Positions 25,225-33,270 of a DNA stretch of 64,000 nucleotides are shown in pieces; within the stretch, counting starts at the first letter, position 1, and each line of letters begins with the position of its first letter. The notes beneath the pieces were generated by a model. It was not told the origin of the DNA and searched no databases. It worked only from the letters and a program-made list of their open reading frames with translations. A program made the position numbers and the translations under genes. The DNA lies in contig PXBO01000021.1 in NCBI GenBank assembly GCA_003566885.1, forward strand, positions 1 through 64,000, written 5' to 3'. Source of the stretch: Opitutia bacterium (GTDB lineage: Bacteria; Verrucomicrobiota; Verrucomicrobiia; Opitutales; T3Sed10-336).

Positions 25225-26214
25225 GTTGGTAAGGGCGTGGACGAAGACGTTGACGCCGAGTTGAGTGTAAAAGGTGTGGGCGTAGTCGCTGATTTCGCTG
25301 CTGTGGTAGTAACGAAAGATGCGCCAGGCGCCGTCGGGTTCGTTCACCCAGGAGGGTTTGGCCGGTTCCTGCGAGTAGATGACATCCTGTCGCCCGTCCT
25401 CGCGCACCGCCTCGAAGCGCTCACCGCGGTAGGCGGCGTCGCGGAGTTGATCTTCCAGGCCCTCGGAGCTTTCGCGCACGCGAAAGGAGATCCGGTTGGC
25501 CCAGACGCCGCGCTCGGTTTTCCCCCAGCCCATGGCGACGATGGGGGATGCCAGAACCGCGATCCGATCGTCGAGGCGCAATCCCATAAAGGAATAGGTT
25601 CCCTGGGGCCACTTTTCATGCACCACGTAATCCCGGACGGTTTCCGGGAGTTCGTCCACCGGGGGCAAGCCCGAGTAGAAACTGCGGAACAGCCGGTGCG
25701 ACCTGGGCAGGCGCCGGAACGAGGTGTCCGGAAACAGATCGCGAAAAAGCGCCTCCAGGGCGGGACTGACCTGCCAGTCGGCAAAACTGTGGTGCTGGCC
25801 GTGGCTCACATCACCGCGCAAGAACTCGGAATTGATGCCGGCGTCGATATACAGGAAACCGCCGCGGTCCAGGAAGCGTTTCAGGTTCTCTCTTTCCCGC
25901 GGGCTGAGATCCCAGTCCACCCGGTCTCCGTAGTTGGCGTAGATCAGCGGTGTCGTGAAGATGCGATCGTCCTCGAAGGACTCGATGATCATGGGATCGG
26001 GATGCAGGCGCAGTGTGGTTTCCTCGTTGATGTGCTGAATCAACGTCGGCAGCGCCGCCGGAAAATTGCGCCGCAACGGATTCCCCTCCACCAACTGCGC
26101 CACCCGCACGGCCCCCGCTTCCGGCGAACCGCCGCCCCTCGGCACCGAAACGGCGCCGAGTCCGTCCGGGAGCAAAAACAAGAAGCTGATCAACAGTACG
26201 AACGAGAGACGCAT
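25222..26214 (-). CDS. DUF4159 domain protein, last gene of the MoxR operon
   Basis: 330 residues with a signal peptide (LSFVLLISFLFLLPDGLGA). The body matches DUF4159: VAQLVEGNPLRRNFPAALPT, FTTPLIYANYGDRVDWDLSP, ERENLKRFLDRGGFLYIDAG, then HRLFRSFYSGLPP and the C-terminal DYAHTFYTQLGVNVFVHALT. This domain has a class I glutamine-amidotransferase-like fold and usually lies beside moxR and DUF58 genes; its biochemical role is unknown. Here it is a separate exported protein at the end of the seven-gene operon, 46 bases after the HEAT gene. A copy of a dispersed palindrome falls inside its coding region just after the signal peptide. Confidence 0.85.
   Translation of the reverse strand: MRLSFVLLISFLFLLPDGLGAVSVPRGGGSPEAGAVRVAQLVEGNPLRRNFPAALPTLIQHINEETTLRLHPDPMIIESFEDDRIFTTPLIYANYGDRVDWDLSPRERENLKRFLDRGGFLYIDAGINSEFLRGDVSHGQHHSFADWQVSPALEALFRDLFPDTSFRRLPRSHRLFRSFYSGLPPVDELPETVRDYVVHEKWPQGTYSFMGLRLDDRIAVLASPIVAMGWGKTERGVWANRISFRVRESSEGLEDQLRDAAYRGERFEAVREDGRQDVIYSQEPAKPSWVNEPDGAWRIFRYYHSSEISDYAHTFYTQLGVNVFVHALTN
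26140..26161. repeat. Palindrome copy inside the DUF4159 gene
   Basis: cggcaccgaaacggcgccg here differs by one base from cggcaccgaaacggtgccg at 3380-3398, and the three following bases (agt) also match. The 3.4 kb copy is a perfect 8-bp stem with an AAA loop. Confidence 0.5.
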
Positions 26215-26260
26215 GATGCTCTTATCCTATCCAGGTTTAACCCATTCACAAGGGGAGATG

Positions 26261-27955
26261 TCACAGCCGTCCGCTGTGGCGGGACAAGTGTTGTTCAATG
26301 GCGGCACGCAGAGGGGTGCTCGGATTTCTTTCGACGAAGCTCTGCAGTTCGGCCAGGGTTCCGGAGGTGACCTGACTCATCAGGCCTCTCAGGGCGGTAT
26401 CGCGGATCGTCGTGTTCCGATCGCCCAGCGACAGACCGAGGATTTGTTCCCAGCCATCCATCTGTCGGCCGGGCATCTCCCGCAGCACGGCGGCACGCAC
26501 GCCGGAATCGGGATCCAGGAGGAGTTCGCGCAGGATGTCTTCCCCGGCGCGGCGTTCGATGTAACGGGTCAATTCCACGGCACCGGCCCGTACGTCGGCC
26601 CAGCGGCTTTCCGCCGCTTCCTCGGCCAAAGCGACCGACACCCGCTGCGGGAAACGCCGAAGGAATTGCAGCGCGACCCCGCGGCTTTGGGACGACCCGT
26701 CCCGCAGCAGCGACCGGACTTCCTCATCCCGCACACTTTCCGGGAAGCGGGGGAAATAAACCCGCGCCGCTTCGTAACGCAGCGCCGGGTCCTCGTGCTC
26801 CATCCACCGGCGCAGAAATTCCTCCGCGTCAGCCTGAAGAAAAATGGTTGCCTCGATGGCCCGGCGCGACATTTCCCGCGAGGCTCCCCGCTCCTCCATG
26901 GCGTTCCATAACGATCGATAGGCGGCGGGCGTCGGATCCTGCCGGAAATAACCAAGGGACGCCTCCAGCGCGATTTCCGGATCATCGTCCCCGCGCAAGA
27001 CATCCAGGGCGCTCCGGGAGCCGCTATGCCGGCTGTCGCTGAGCTGCCGGGCCAGATTCAAACGATAAATCCGGTCCGGATAATCCACCAGGTCCATCGC
27101 CTGTGAGGCGAGAAAATCGGGAGAAAACTCCCGCGAGGCCACTTCCAGGGCTTCGATGGCCACCTCACGGTCGGAATCACGAATCCGTTCCGCCACCAGT
27201 TCCCGCGGGAGCGGCAGGTAGAGTAACCGGTAATGGCGAATCATATTGCGCCGAACGGTGGGGTCCTCGTCGCGAAAGGCTTCCAGAAATATCGTTTCCA
27301 GCTCGGCCGGGATATCGCGCACAGGTTGGCGGTGTTGCGGCAGGATGGTGACCGGAAACCCCTGAACGACCATGGGCAGGACATTGGAAGCAATCCTGCG
27401 AATGCCGACATCCGGATCCCCCACCCGGCGCCCGATGCGCACCGCGGTCTGCCCGGTGTAGATGCGCTGGGTTTCGAAGAGAGACACCAATGCCGCCTGT
27501 CGCACCAGCGCTTCCTCATCCTCCAACGCCCGCACCACCGCCATCTCCGCCTGGGGCACCGGGTATTTCCCCAATAACATCACCGCGGAGCGCCGCACTT
27601 CCGGATTGGGAGAGTCCACGTTGGCCAGAGCCCGTTGCACGGTTTCGGACCAGTAAGGTTCTTCGGCGCCGGGTGGCGGCTGCGGCGGCCTGCTTTCAGG
27701 CAACGGCAGCACCGGGGAACCCAACGGCGGCGAGGTGGGAGTCGGTGTGCCGCGTTCGGTTTCCGGCTGGGTCTGCGCCCAGAGGATTCCCGGCATGGCG
27801 AAGACAATCCAGCAGGCGACCAGCAATTTCCACGGACGTTGTTTCACCGCGCCCGATCGGGAAGAAGGCTCACCCGGCGGCACGGAATCACGGAGAGCGG
27901 AAGGCAATCCTCTCACCACGCTTCCGGAAAAAACATCTGTTGTTCGTGCGGTCAT
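26261..27955 (-). CDS. HEAT-repeat protein of the MoxR operon
   Basis: 564 residues. A hydrophobic segment at about 42-62 (LLVACWIVFAMPGILWAQTQ) looks like a signal peptide after a long N-terminal extension, so the true start may be further in. A Pro-rich linker (PPLGSPVLPLPESRPPQPPP) leads to about 460 residues of HEAT-like helical pairs: NVDSPNPEVRRSAVMLLGKY, ALEDEEALVRQAALVSLFET, VGDPDVGIRRIASNVLPMVV, LDPDSGVRAAVLREMPGRQ and DRNTTIRDTALRGLMSQV. HEAT solenoids act as protein-binding scaffolds. It sits 18 bases after the vWA/amidotransferase-like gene and 46 before the DUF4159 gene, so it is inside the operon. I do not recall a HEAT protein as a usual member of such operons, so it may be a lineage-specific adaptor working in the periplasm. 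Confidence 0.82.
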   Translation of the reverse strand: MTARTTDVFSGSVVRGLPSALRDSVPPGEPSSRSGAVKQRPWKLLVACWIVFAMPGILWAQTQPETERGTPTPTSPPLGSPVLPLPESRPPQPPPGAEEPYWSETVQRALANVDSPNPEVRRSAVMLLGKYPVPQAEMAVVRALEDEEALVRQAALVSLFETQRIYTGQTAVRIGRRVGDPDVGIRRIASNVLPMVVQGFPVTILPQHRQPVRDIPAELETIFLEAFRDEDPTVRRNMIRHYRLLYLPLPRELVAERIRDSDREVAIEALEVASREFSPDFLASQAMDLVDYPDRIYRLNLARQLSDSRHSGSRSALDVLRGDDDPEIALEASLGYFRQDPTPAAYRSLWNAMEERGASREMSRRAIEATIFLQADAEEFLRRWMEHEDPALRYEAARVYFPRFPESVRDEEVRSLLRDGSSQSRGVALQFLRRFPQRVSVALAEEAAESRWADVRAGAVELTRYIERRAGEDILRELLLDPDSGVRAAVLREMPGRQMDGWEQILGLSLGDRNTTIRDTALRGLMSQVTSGTLAELQSFVERNPSTPLRAAIEQHLSRHSGRL

Positions 27956-27973
27956 AAATCCACCTCAAATCAT

Positions 27974-30160
27974 TTACTTCAATCCCATCCGCCGGCGGGA
28001 AAACCATTCTCCGGCCAACGCGGCGAAAAACACCAGCAGCAGCCACCCCTGGTCGGCCAGGTACCGGCGGTTGTCGCGCACCGGTATCTCGCGCGACAAC
28101 GGAAGGTCCGTGAAACGCGAGACTTCCGAGTAATGGTAAAACGCCCCGCCGGTAACCCGCGCCAGATCGCGCAGGACGGACTCCCGGTAACGCGTGTCCT
28201 CTCCCTCGACTCCGGCGTGGGTGGCCAGAAAAAAGACCTCGCGGTCCATTCGCTCGCCGTCCGGAAAATCGATCCGGTATTGGGCGCGGTACTCGCCCGG
28301 CACGGTCACGGTGTGGGTTGTCCGGTACCGACCAGGAACTTCAAAGGAAGGCTGCAGACGGCGTTCCCAGGTTTCCCCCTGCGGATCGGTGATGCGCACC
28401 GTCACAGTGGAATCGCGCGACGGCCGGAAATCGGATCCGAGCACGTTCGCCTCAAACGGCACCGCGTCCCCCAGGGCGTATTGCTCGCCCTGTGACGCGA
28501 CCGTCAGACGCGGTTTTCCGGCCGAGGATAACCAAACCAGAAGATTCTGCCAGAACAGGCGATGCTGCTCCATGCCGCCGTCGGAGGCCATGCGCCACTG
28601 CCAGGTGGTTTCCGAGCCGAGGTGGGCGATTCGACCGGCGCCGAATGCCTGCGCCGCCATAATGGCTTCGTTTCGTCCCTCGCGCAGCAGAACCGGGCGG
28701 GCGCCAGGCTTCCATTCGGTCGCGATCGCCGCCGGCAATCCGGCTTCCAGAAACAGGCTCGGACTTCCGAAAAGGCGTCCCCCTTCGAGGTGGGAGAAAA
28801 TGGGCGCCGGCTCCAGCTCCAAACGTATCCGTTCTCCCATGACACGATCCTCAACGGAAACCACCGGCAAAGCGCTGCCGATGACCGGAGGAACCCCATT
28901 GAGCGGTCCGAAAAACAGAGCGCCGCCGCCCCGAACGGACACAAAGTCGGCCAGGGCCGCGACCCCTTCCTCCGAAAGCTCCGGCAGCAGGCGCGTGTCC
29001 ACCAGAATGGCGTCGAAACGGTTGAAAAAGGCCCGCTCCTCGGGAAACGCGTCGGGCGGGACCGCTTCCTGGTTCTCTTCCGACAAGGCGTGAAAGAAGG
29101 ACCCCTCGCCGGTACGAATCACGCTCTGCATTCCGATCTGCTCCGAAGCCCCCACTCCCCGCTCGATAAAGCGGTACTCGGGGCTCAAACGACTGCCCAG
29201 ATAAAGCACGGAAAAGGTTTCGGGCTCTTCGGCGTTGACGAATGCATAGCGGATTTTCTCCCGCGCTCCCCCATTGGCTCCCGGCTCGGTGATGGAAAGC
29301 CGATAGAGGTGCTCGCCGCGGTTGAGCGGGGTCACGGTAAAGGTCTCCCGCTGATCGCGATCGCCCGACGCCAGTTGGATGTCCCGTTCCTCCACCACGC
29401 CGTTGTCGTCGCGCAGAGTCAGTCGCACCTCGGCGCCGGATCCGGAGGTGTTGGCGAGGTTCACCGGCAGTTCCACCGGTTGGCCCCGCTCGGTGCGAAA
29501 CCGGGCGGCGGTAAAATCCGCCCGAACCTCGCCGGGCGGTTGGCGCGACCCCAGGCCGATGGCCGTGATCGGAATTCCCCGATCACGGAAACGCCGCGCC
29601 GCCTCCTGCGGGGGCGTCCCGGCGTTGCTGTGTCCGTCGGACAACAGGATCACCGCGCCCAGGTTATCCCGGCGCACCTCCACCCGCTCGAGGGTTTCGT
29701 CCAGAACGTCGCCTATGGCCGTTCGTCCGGGGAGTATGGCCAGATCCCCGTTTTCCAGAGGCGCCAGTCCCTCGGCGAAGCGATGCCGGTCGACCCAATA
29801 GCCCCGTTCTTCGAGGAGGGCAAAAGGCGGCGCATCCGAATCCTCCAGCCACGAAGCCACCAGTTCGCGCCGGGTCATGGTTCCGCCGCGAATGTCGCGA
29901 GCCTCCATGCTTCCCGAAACGTCCGCCAGGACCGCGACGCGAAACCCCTCCGCATCCGGTTCCTGGCGCAGCGAATAGGGATTCAGGAGCAGCAGGAGGA
30001 TGGCCAGCAGAGCGGTGACCCTCAACCCGGTCAACAGCCACAGGTAGGACGGACGCAAGAGCCGGCGCAAGCGCAATTGGGTCCAAACGACCACCCCCAG
30101 GACCAGCAACGCGGCCAGCATAAGCCACCCGGGCGAAAATGGCGTATCCACACCGATCAT
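27974..30160 (-). CDS. Membrane vWA-domain protein with amidotransferase-like region
   Basis: 728 residues. Two N-terminal helices (LMLAALLVLGVVVWTQLRL, LRVTALLAILLLLLNPYSL) precede a vWA domain with the MIDAS motif DVSGS and VILLSDGHSN. After it come immunoglobulin-like parts (VELPVNLANTSGSGAEVRLT), then a region resembling the glutamine-amidotransferase-like fold (FDAILVDTRLLPELSEEGVA, FVSVRGGGALFFGPLNGVPP, AQAFGAGRIAHLGSETTWQW), and a final membrane helix (WLLLVFFAALAGEWF). Such proteins are standard partners of MoxR ATPases, with the bulk outside the membrane. Start ATG overlaps the stop of the DUF4175-like gene. Function in the complex is unknown. Confidence 0.85.
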   Translation of the reverse strand: MIGVDTPFSPGWLMLAALLVLGVVVWTQLRLRRLLRPSYLWLLTGLRVTALLAILLLLLNPYSLRQEPDAEGFRVAVLADVSGSMEARDIRGGTMTRRELVASWLEDSDAPPFALLEERGYWVDRHRFAEGLAPLENGDLAILPGRTAIGDVLDETLERVEVRRDNLGAVILLSDGHSNAGTPPQEAARRFRDRGIPITAIGLGSRQPPGEVRADFTAARFRTERGQPVELPVNLANTSGSGAEVRLTLRDDNGVVEERDIQLASGDRDQRETFTVTPLNRGEHLYRLSITEPGANGGAREKIRYAFVNAEEPETFSVLYLGSRLSPEYRFIERGVGASEQIGMQSVIRTGEGSFFHALSEENQEAVPPDAFPEERAFFNRFDAILVDTRLLPELSEEGVAALADFVSVRGGGALFFGPLNGVPPVIGSALPVVSVEDRVMGERIRLELEPAPIFSHLEGGRLFGSPSLFLEAGLPAAIATEWKPGARPVLLREGRNEAIMAAQAFGAGRIAHLGSETTWQWRMASDGGMEQHRLFWQNLLVWLSSAGKPRLTVASQGEQYALGDAVPFEANVLGSDFRPSRDSTVTVRITDPQGETWERRLQPSFEVPGRYRTTHTVTVPGEYRAQYRIDFPDGERMDREVFFLATHAGVEGEDTRYRESVLRDLARVTGGAFYHYSEVSRFTDLPLSREIPVRDNRRYLADQGWLLLVFFAALAGEWFSRRRMGLK

Positions 30161-33100
30161 GGCGTCTCACTCAAATTTCGAAAGTACTGTTCCACCAAAC
30201 CCCGGTACCTTTCCGGCGGCTCGCCTCCGCGCCGGCTCAAACGAATCTGGCGCTCGACCTCCATAGCCAGAATACGCTGCTCCAGGCTCCGTCCGGCCGC
30301 GCTCAGCAGCGATTCCAGACGCAGGGGGTTGGGCCGTTCCGCGCCGGCGCCCTCCACCCCGAGAAGGGAACCCGAAATTTCCCGCAAACTGCCGTCGTCG
30401 AATCCCTCGCCGATTTGCCCCAAACCATCGCCGATTTCCCGGCTGAGCTCGCGCATGCGCGCACTCGCCTCCTCGCCCGCCTGGCCGAACATTTCCCGCA
30501 GTTCCTGCTGCGCCTGCCGGATCTGTTGCAGGGCTTCCACCAGTTGCTCACGCGAGAAAGCCGGCATGGCTTCACCGGCCTCGCGCAGTTCCTGGGAGAA
30601 CTGTTGCAAGCGTCCGGCAAGCTCCTCCTGGATTTCGCCCGCGCGATCCGGCCGCTGGTAAAGCAGAGCGTTGGCCGCGCGATCCATATCCCCGGCCAAT
30701 TGTTCGTCCCGCAGGTCGCGACCGAGCCCGAACAAGGCCTCGGCCACCTCCGGATGTTCGTCCATCAAATCCAACGCCTGCCGGTCCATGGCGGCCAACA
30801 GGTCCTCGTAGGAGTCGCGCATCCGCTCCTGACGATCGCGCAGTGCGGCCAACTCGCCCGGGTCGGGTGACGGTTCCGAGGCCAATCCCCGGCTGGCTTC
30901 CGCGGCGGCGCCATGCTGCTCGGAAAGCGCCTCCGCCCATTGTGAAAGGCGGTCGACTTCGCTCGAGGTCGCGCGCTCCAATAACTCGTTTATTTCGTCC
31001 CCCGCAGCCAGCAACGCGGCGCGCGCCCGCTCGCCTTCCCGTTCCGCCCGGTCGAGACGATCGGCGATGGTTTCCCGTCCCGCCTGATCCATAAACCCGG
31101 CCGCGGCGTCCATTTGACGCCAGACCCCGGCGGTGCCGGGCAGATCGGTCAACTCGCGCCGAATCCGTCGCGCCTCCGCCTGCAGCGCCTGTTGGCGCTC
31201 ACGCAGTTCCGCGCGCTCAGCCGGTCCCGCGCCGGCTCCTGCCAAACGGCCGACCGCCTGGTTCTGCCCGGTTTGACCGTCGGTCAGATCGCGTATCTCC
31301 TCACTCAGTCGGCGGAGATCGCTCAGCAATTGCTCCATGGCATCTTCGTCGCCTTCGCCGGCCTCGCCGGCTTCGCCCCCGGAAGACCCGTCCTCGGACG
31401 GCTCCTGTGACTGTACCGGATCACGCGCCAATTCGTTTTCCACCGCCAGCAGACGCGCCAGGGCCTGCTCCTGGTAAGGGATGGAATCCTCGACCAGATC
31501 GGACTGGATCAGGCGACTGGCCGAGGCCATGCGACCGATGGCGTCGCGCATTAATTGAATCACTGGAAAATCTTCATTCCCGCCGATCAGATCGAGAATT
31601 TCCTGTTCGATACCGGTGGTCTCGATGCGCAGGGCTTCCATGCTCAGAGCCAACTCCTCGGTCAAGGTTTCCCGCCGGGCGCCTTCCGAAGCCAGGCTTT
31701 CCCAACTCAGACGGATCAGGCGCTTGGCTTCGACCAGCAGGGCGCGAATATCGATCTCCTCCTCATCCATGGGCTCGCCATCCATCTCCTCCGGCTCCCG
31801 CTCCTCGCGGACCTCGATAAAAAACACCTCGGACCGGGTGGTTTGCGGCTCCGGCTCGCGATTGTCGGTGGCGGTCAGGAAATAAGTGATGATGTCACCC
31901 TCCTCCACTCCCAGTTGCTCCAGGTCGAGCGTGTAGGCCACCGTTTCCTCCCGCGAGAATTCCGTCGAAGTCACCCCCTCTCCGGGCTGATATAAAACGC
32001 GAGCCTCCCGCCGCGCTCCGGAGACGGAGAACCGGATCGCCACCTCGGCCAAACCGTAATCATCGGCGGCGGAGGCTTCGATCCCCACCCGGTCGCCGGG
32101 TTCCGCATCGATGTCGCGGCCCGGACGGGTGACATCCAGGGTCGGCGGATAATCGGGACGTGCGGTGATGCGGAAGGCGGTGGAGCGGGCGGTTCGGCCG
32201 GCCGCGCTTTCCAGATGAAACCGCGCCTGCAGGTCGGATTCGATTCGACGGGAAAAACTCGCTTCCCCCTCGTCGGGCTGAATCGCGGTGGCGCCGTCCT
32301 CTTCCGGAACCAGGGTCGCCCGAACGCCCGCCGGCAGCTCCAGCTCCCAACGCACCTCACTGCCCTCCAGGAGAGTAAAATCGGTGATGGAGGAAAAAAC
32401 GCGTGCTTCTTCTCCGGTGTAGGCCGGCGGCGTCACGGTCACCCGAATCCCTTCGATCGAAGGTGGAACATAAGGGACCACGCGGTACCAGGAGGAGGTC
32501 AGGGCCGGTGTCACGACCCGGTAACGGATTTCGTCGTCGATTCCGTAAAAGGTAAACCGGTGTCCTTCTCCGGAATCCGGATGCATGGGAAACCGGTGCC
32601 GTCCCCTGGTGTCCGCATATTCGATTTCCGCTTCGTTGTCCCAGCGAAGGATTTCAGCCCGCACGGTCAGGTCGGTATCCACCGGCACCGCTTCATTTCC
32701 CGGAGTCACCGCCATCCCGGTGTTCTCTCCCCTCAAAACGTCGCCCAGGTAGGCCAGGCTCTTCTCCGCGTAGCGATTGGATCCCGCGGGCCACAACAAC
32801 AACAGCACGACCACCGCGCCCGCGGCCAGCGCCGCCCGGCTCCAGCGGGGCGGAATCAGCAACGCGGTAAAATCGACCGAACGGGTTTCACTCCGCATCT
32901 TGTCGACCAGGGCACGCTCGATTTCTCCCAGCGATTCGGGCGGACGTTCCTCCCGCTCGACGGCGCAAATCAAGGCGTCCATCCACCGGGGATTCCCCTT
33001 TTCCAACTCCGCGGCCAGCGCCGGCAGCGAAGGCGGCGCCAGGAACGAACGCCAGGTGTCCCAAGCCAAACGCCCCACGAACAAGAGAAACACGGGAAGG

Positions 33101-33270
33101 AGCAAGACCAGGGCCTGCCGCTCCTGCAAAGGAAACAACGCGTTCAGACCGGCCAGCACCAGAAGTAACAGACACAGGGTGAACAAATTCCAGATCAGGC
33201 CGCTGATCCACCGGCGGCGTTGCCGGCGGGAACGCGCACGGGCCAATCGTATTGTCAGGGATTCGTTCAT
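30157..33270 (-). CDS. DUF4175-like membrane protein with long coiled-coil/helical tail
   Basis: 1037 residues. Two or three N-terminal helices (IWNLFTLCLLLLVLAGLNAL, LVLLLPVFLLFVGRLAWD, AALAAGAVVVLLLLWPA) come first. A beta-rich middle (VTVTPPAYTGEEARVF, LDVTRPGRDIDAEPGD, EASAADDYGLAEVAIRFSVS) is of the type found in DUF4175 proteins. A very Glu/Gln/Arg-rich helical tail from about residue 510 to the end (LRERQQALQAEARRIRREL, AQQELREMFGQAGEEASARM) should form extended coiled coils. No catalytic motif was seen. It overlaps both neighbours by ATGA. It probably acts as the structural or scaffold subunit of the MoxR-vWA system on the outer face of the inner membrane; this role is inferred from architecture only. 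Confidence 0.82.
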   Translation of the reverse strand: MNESLTIRLARARSRRQRRRWISGLIWNLFTLCLLLLVLAGLNALFPLQERQALVLLLPVFLLFVGRLAWDTWRSFLAPPSLPALAAELEKGNPRWMDALICAVEREERPPESLGEIERALVDKMRSETRSVDFTALLIPPRWSRAALAAGAVVVLLLLWPAGSNRYAEKSLAYLGDVLRGENTGMAVTPGNEAVPVDTDLTVRAEILRWDNEAEIEYADTRGRHRFPMHPDSGEGHRFTFYGIDDEIRYRVVTPALTSSWYRVVPYVPPSIEGIRVTVTPPAYTGEEARVFSSITDFTLLEGSEVRWELELPAGVRATLVPEEDGATAIQPDEGEASFSRRIESDLQARFHLESAAGRTARSTAFRITARPDYPPTLDVTRPGRDIDAEPGDRVGIEASAADDYGLAEVAIRFSVSGARREARVLYQPGEGVTSTEFSREETVAYTLDLEQLGVEEGDIITYFLTATDNREPEPQTTRSEVFFIEVREEREPEEMDGEPMDEEEIDIRALLVEAKRLIRLSWESLASEGARRETLTEELALSMEALRIETTGIEQEILDLIGGNEDFPVIQLMRDAIGRMASASRLIQSDLVEDSIPYQEQALARLLAVENELARDPVQSQEPSEDGSSGGEAGEAGEGDEDAMEQLLSDLRRLSEEIRDLTDGQTGQNQAVGRLAGAGAGPAERAELRERQQALQAEARRIRRELTDLPGTAGVWRQMDAAAGFMDQAGRETIADRLDRAEREGERARAALLAAGDEINELLERATSSEVDRLSQWAEALSEQHGAAAEASRGLASEPSPDPGELAALRDRQERMRDSYEDLLAAMDRQALDLMDEHPEVAEALFGLGRDLRDEQLAGDMDRAANALLYQRPDRAGEIQEELAGRLQQFSQELREAGEAMPAFSREQLVEALQQIRQAQQELREMFGQAGEEASARMRELSREIGDGLGQIGEGFDDGSLREISGSLLGVEGAGAERPNPLRLESLLSAAGRSLEQRILAMEVERQIRLSRRGGEPPERYRGLVEQYFRNLSETP

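Noticed and set aside
28562-30661. 699-residue plus-strand ORF
   Set aside because: Shadow of the vWA/amidotransferase-like and DUF4175-like genes.
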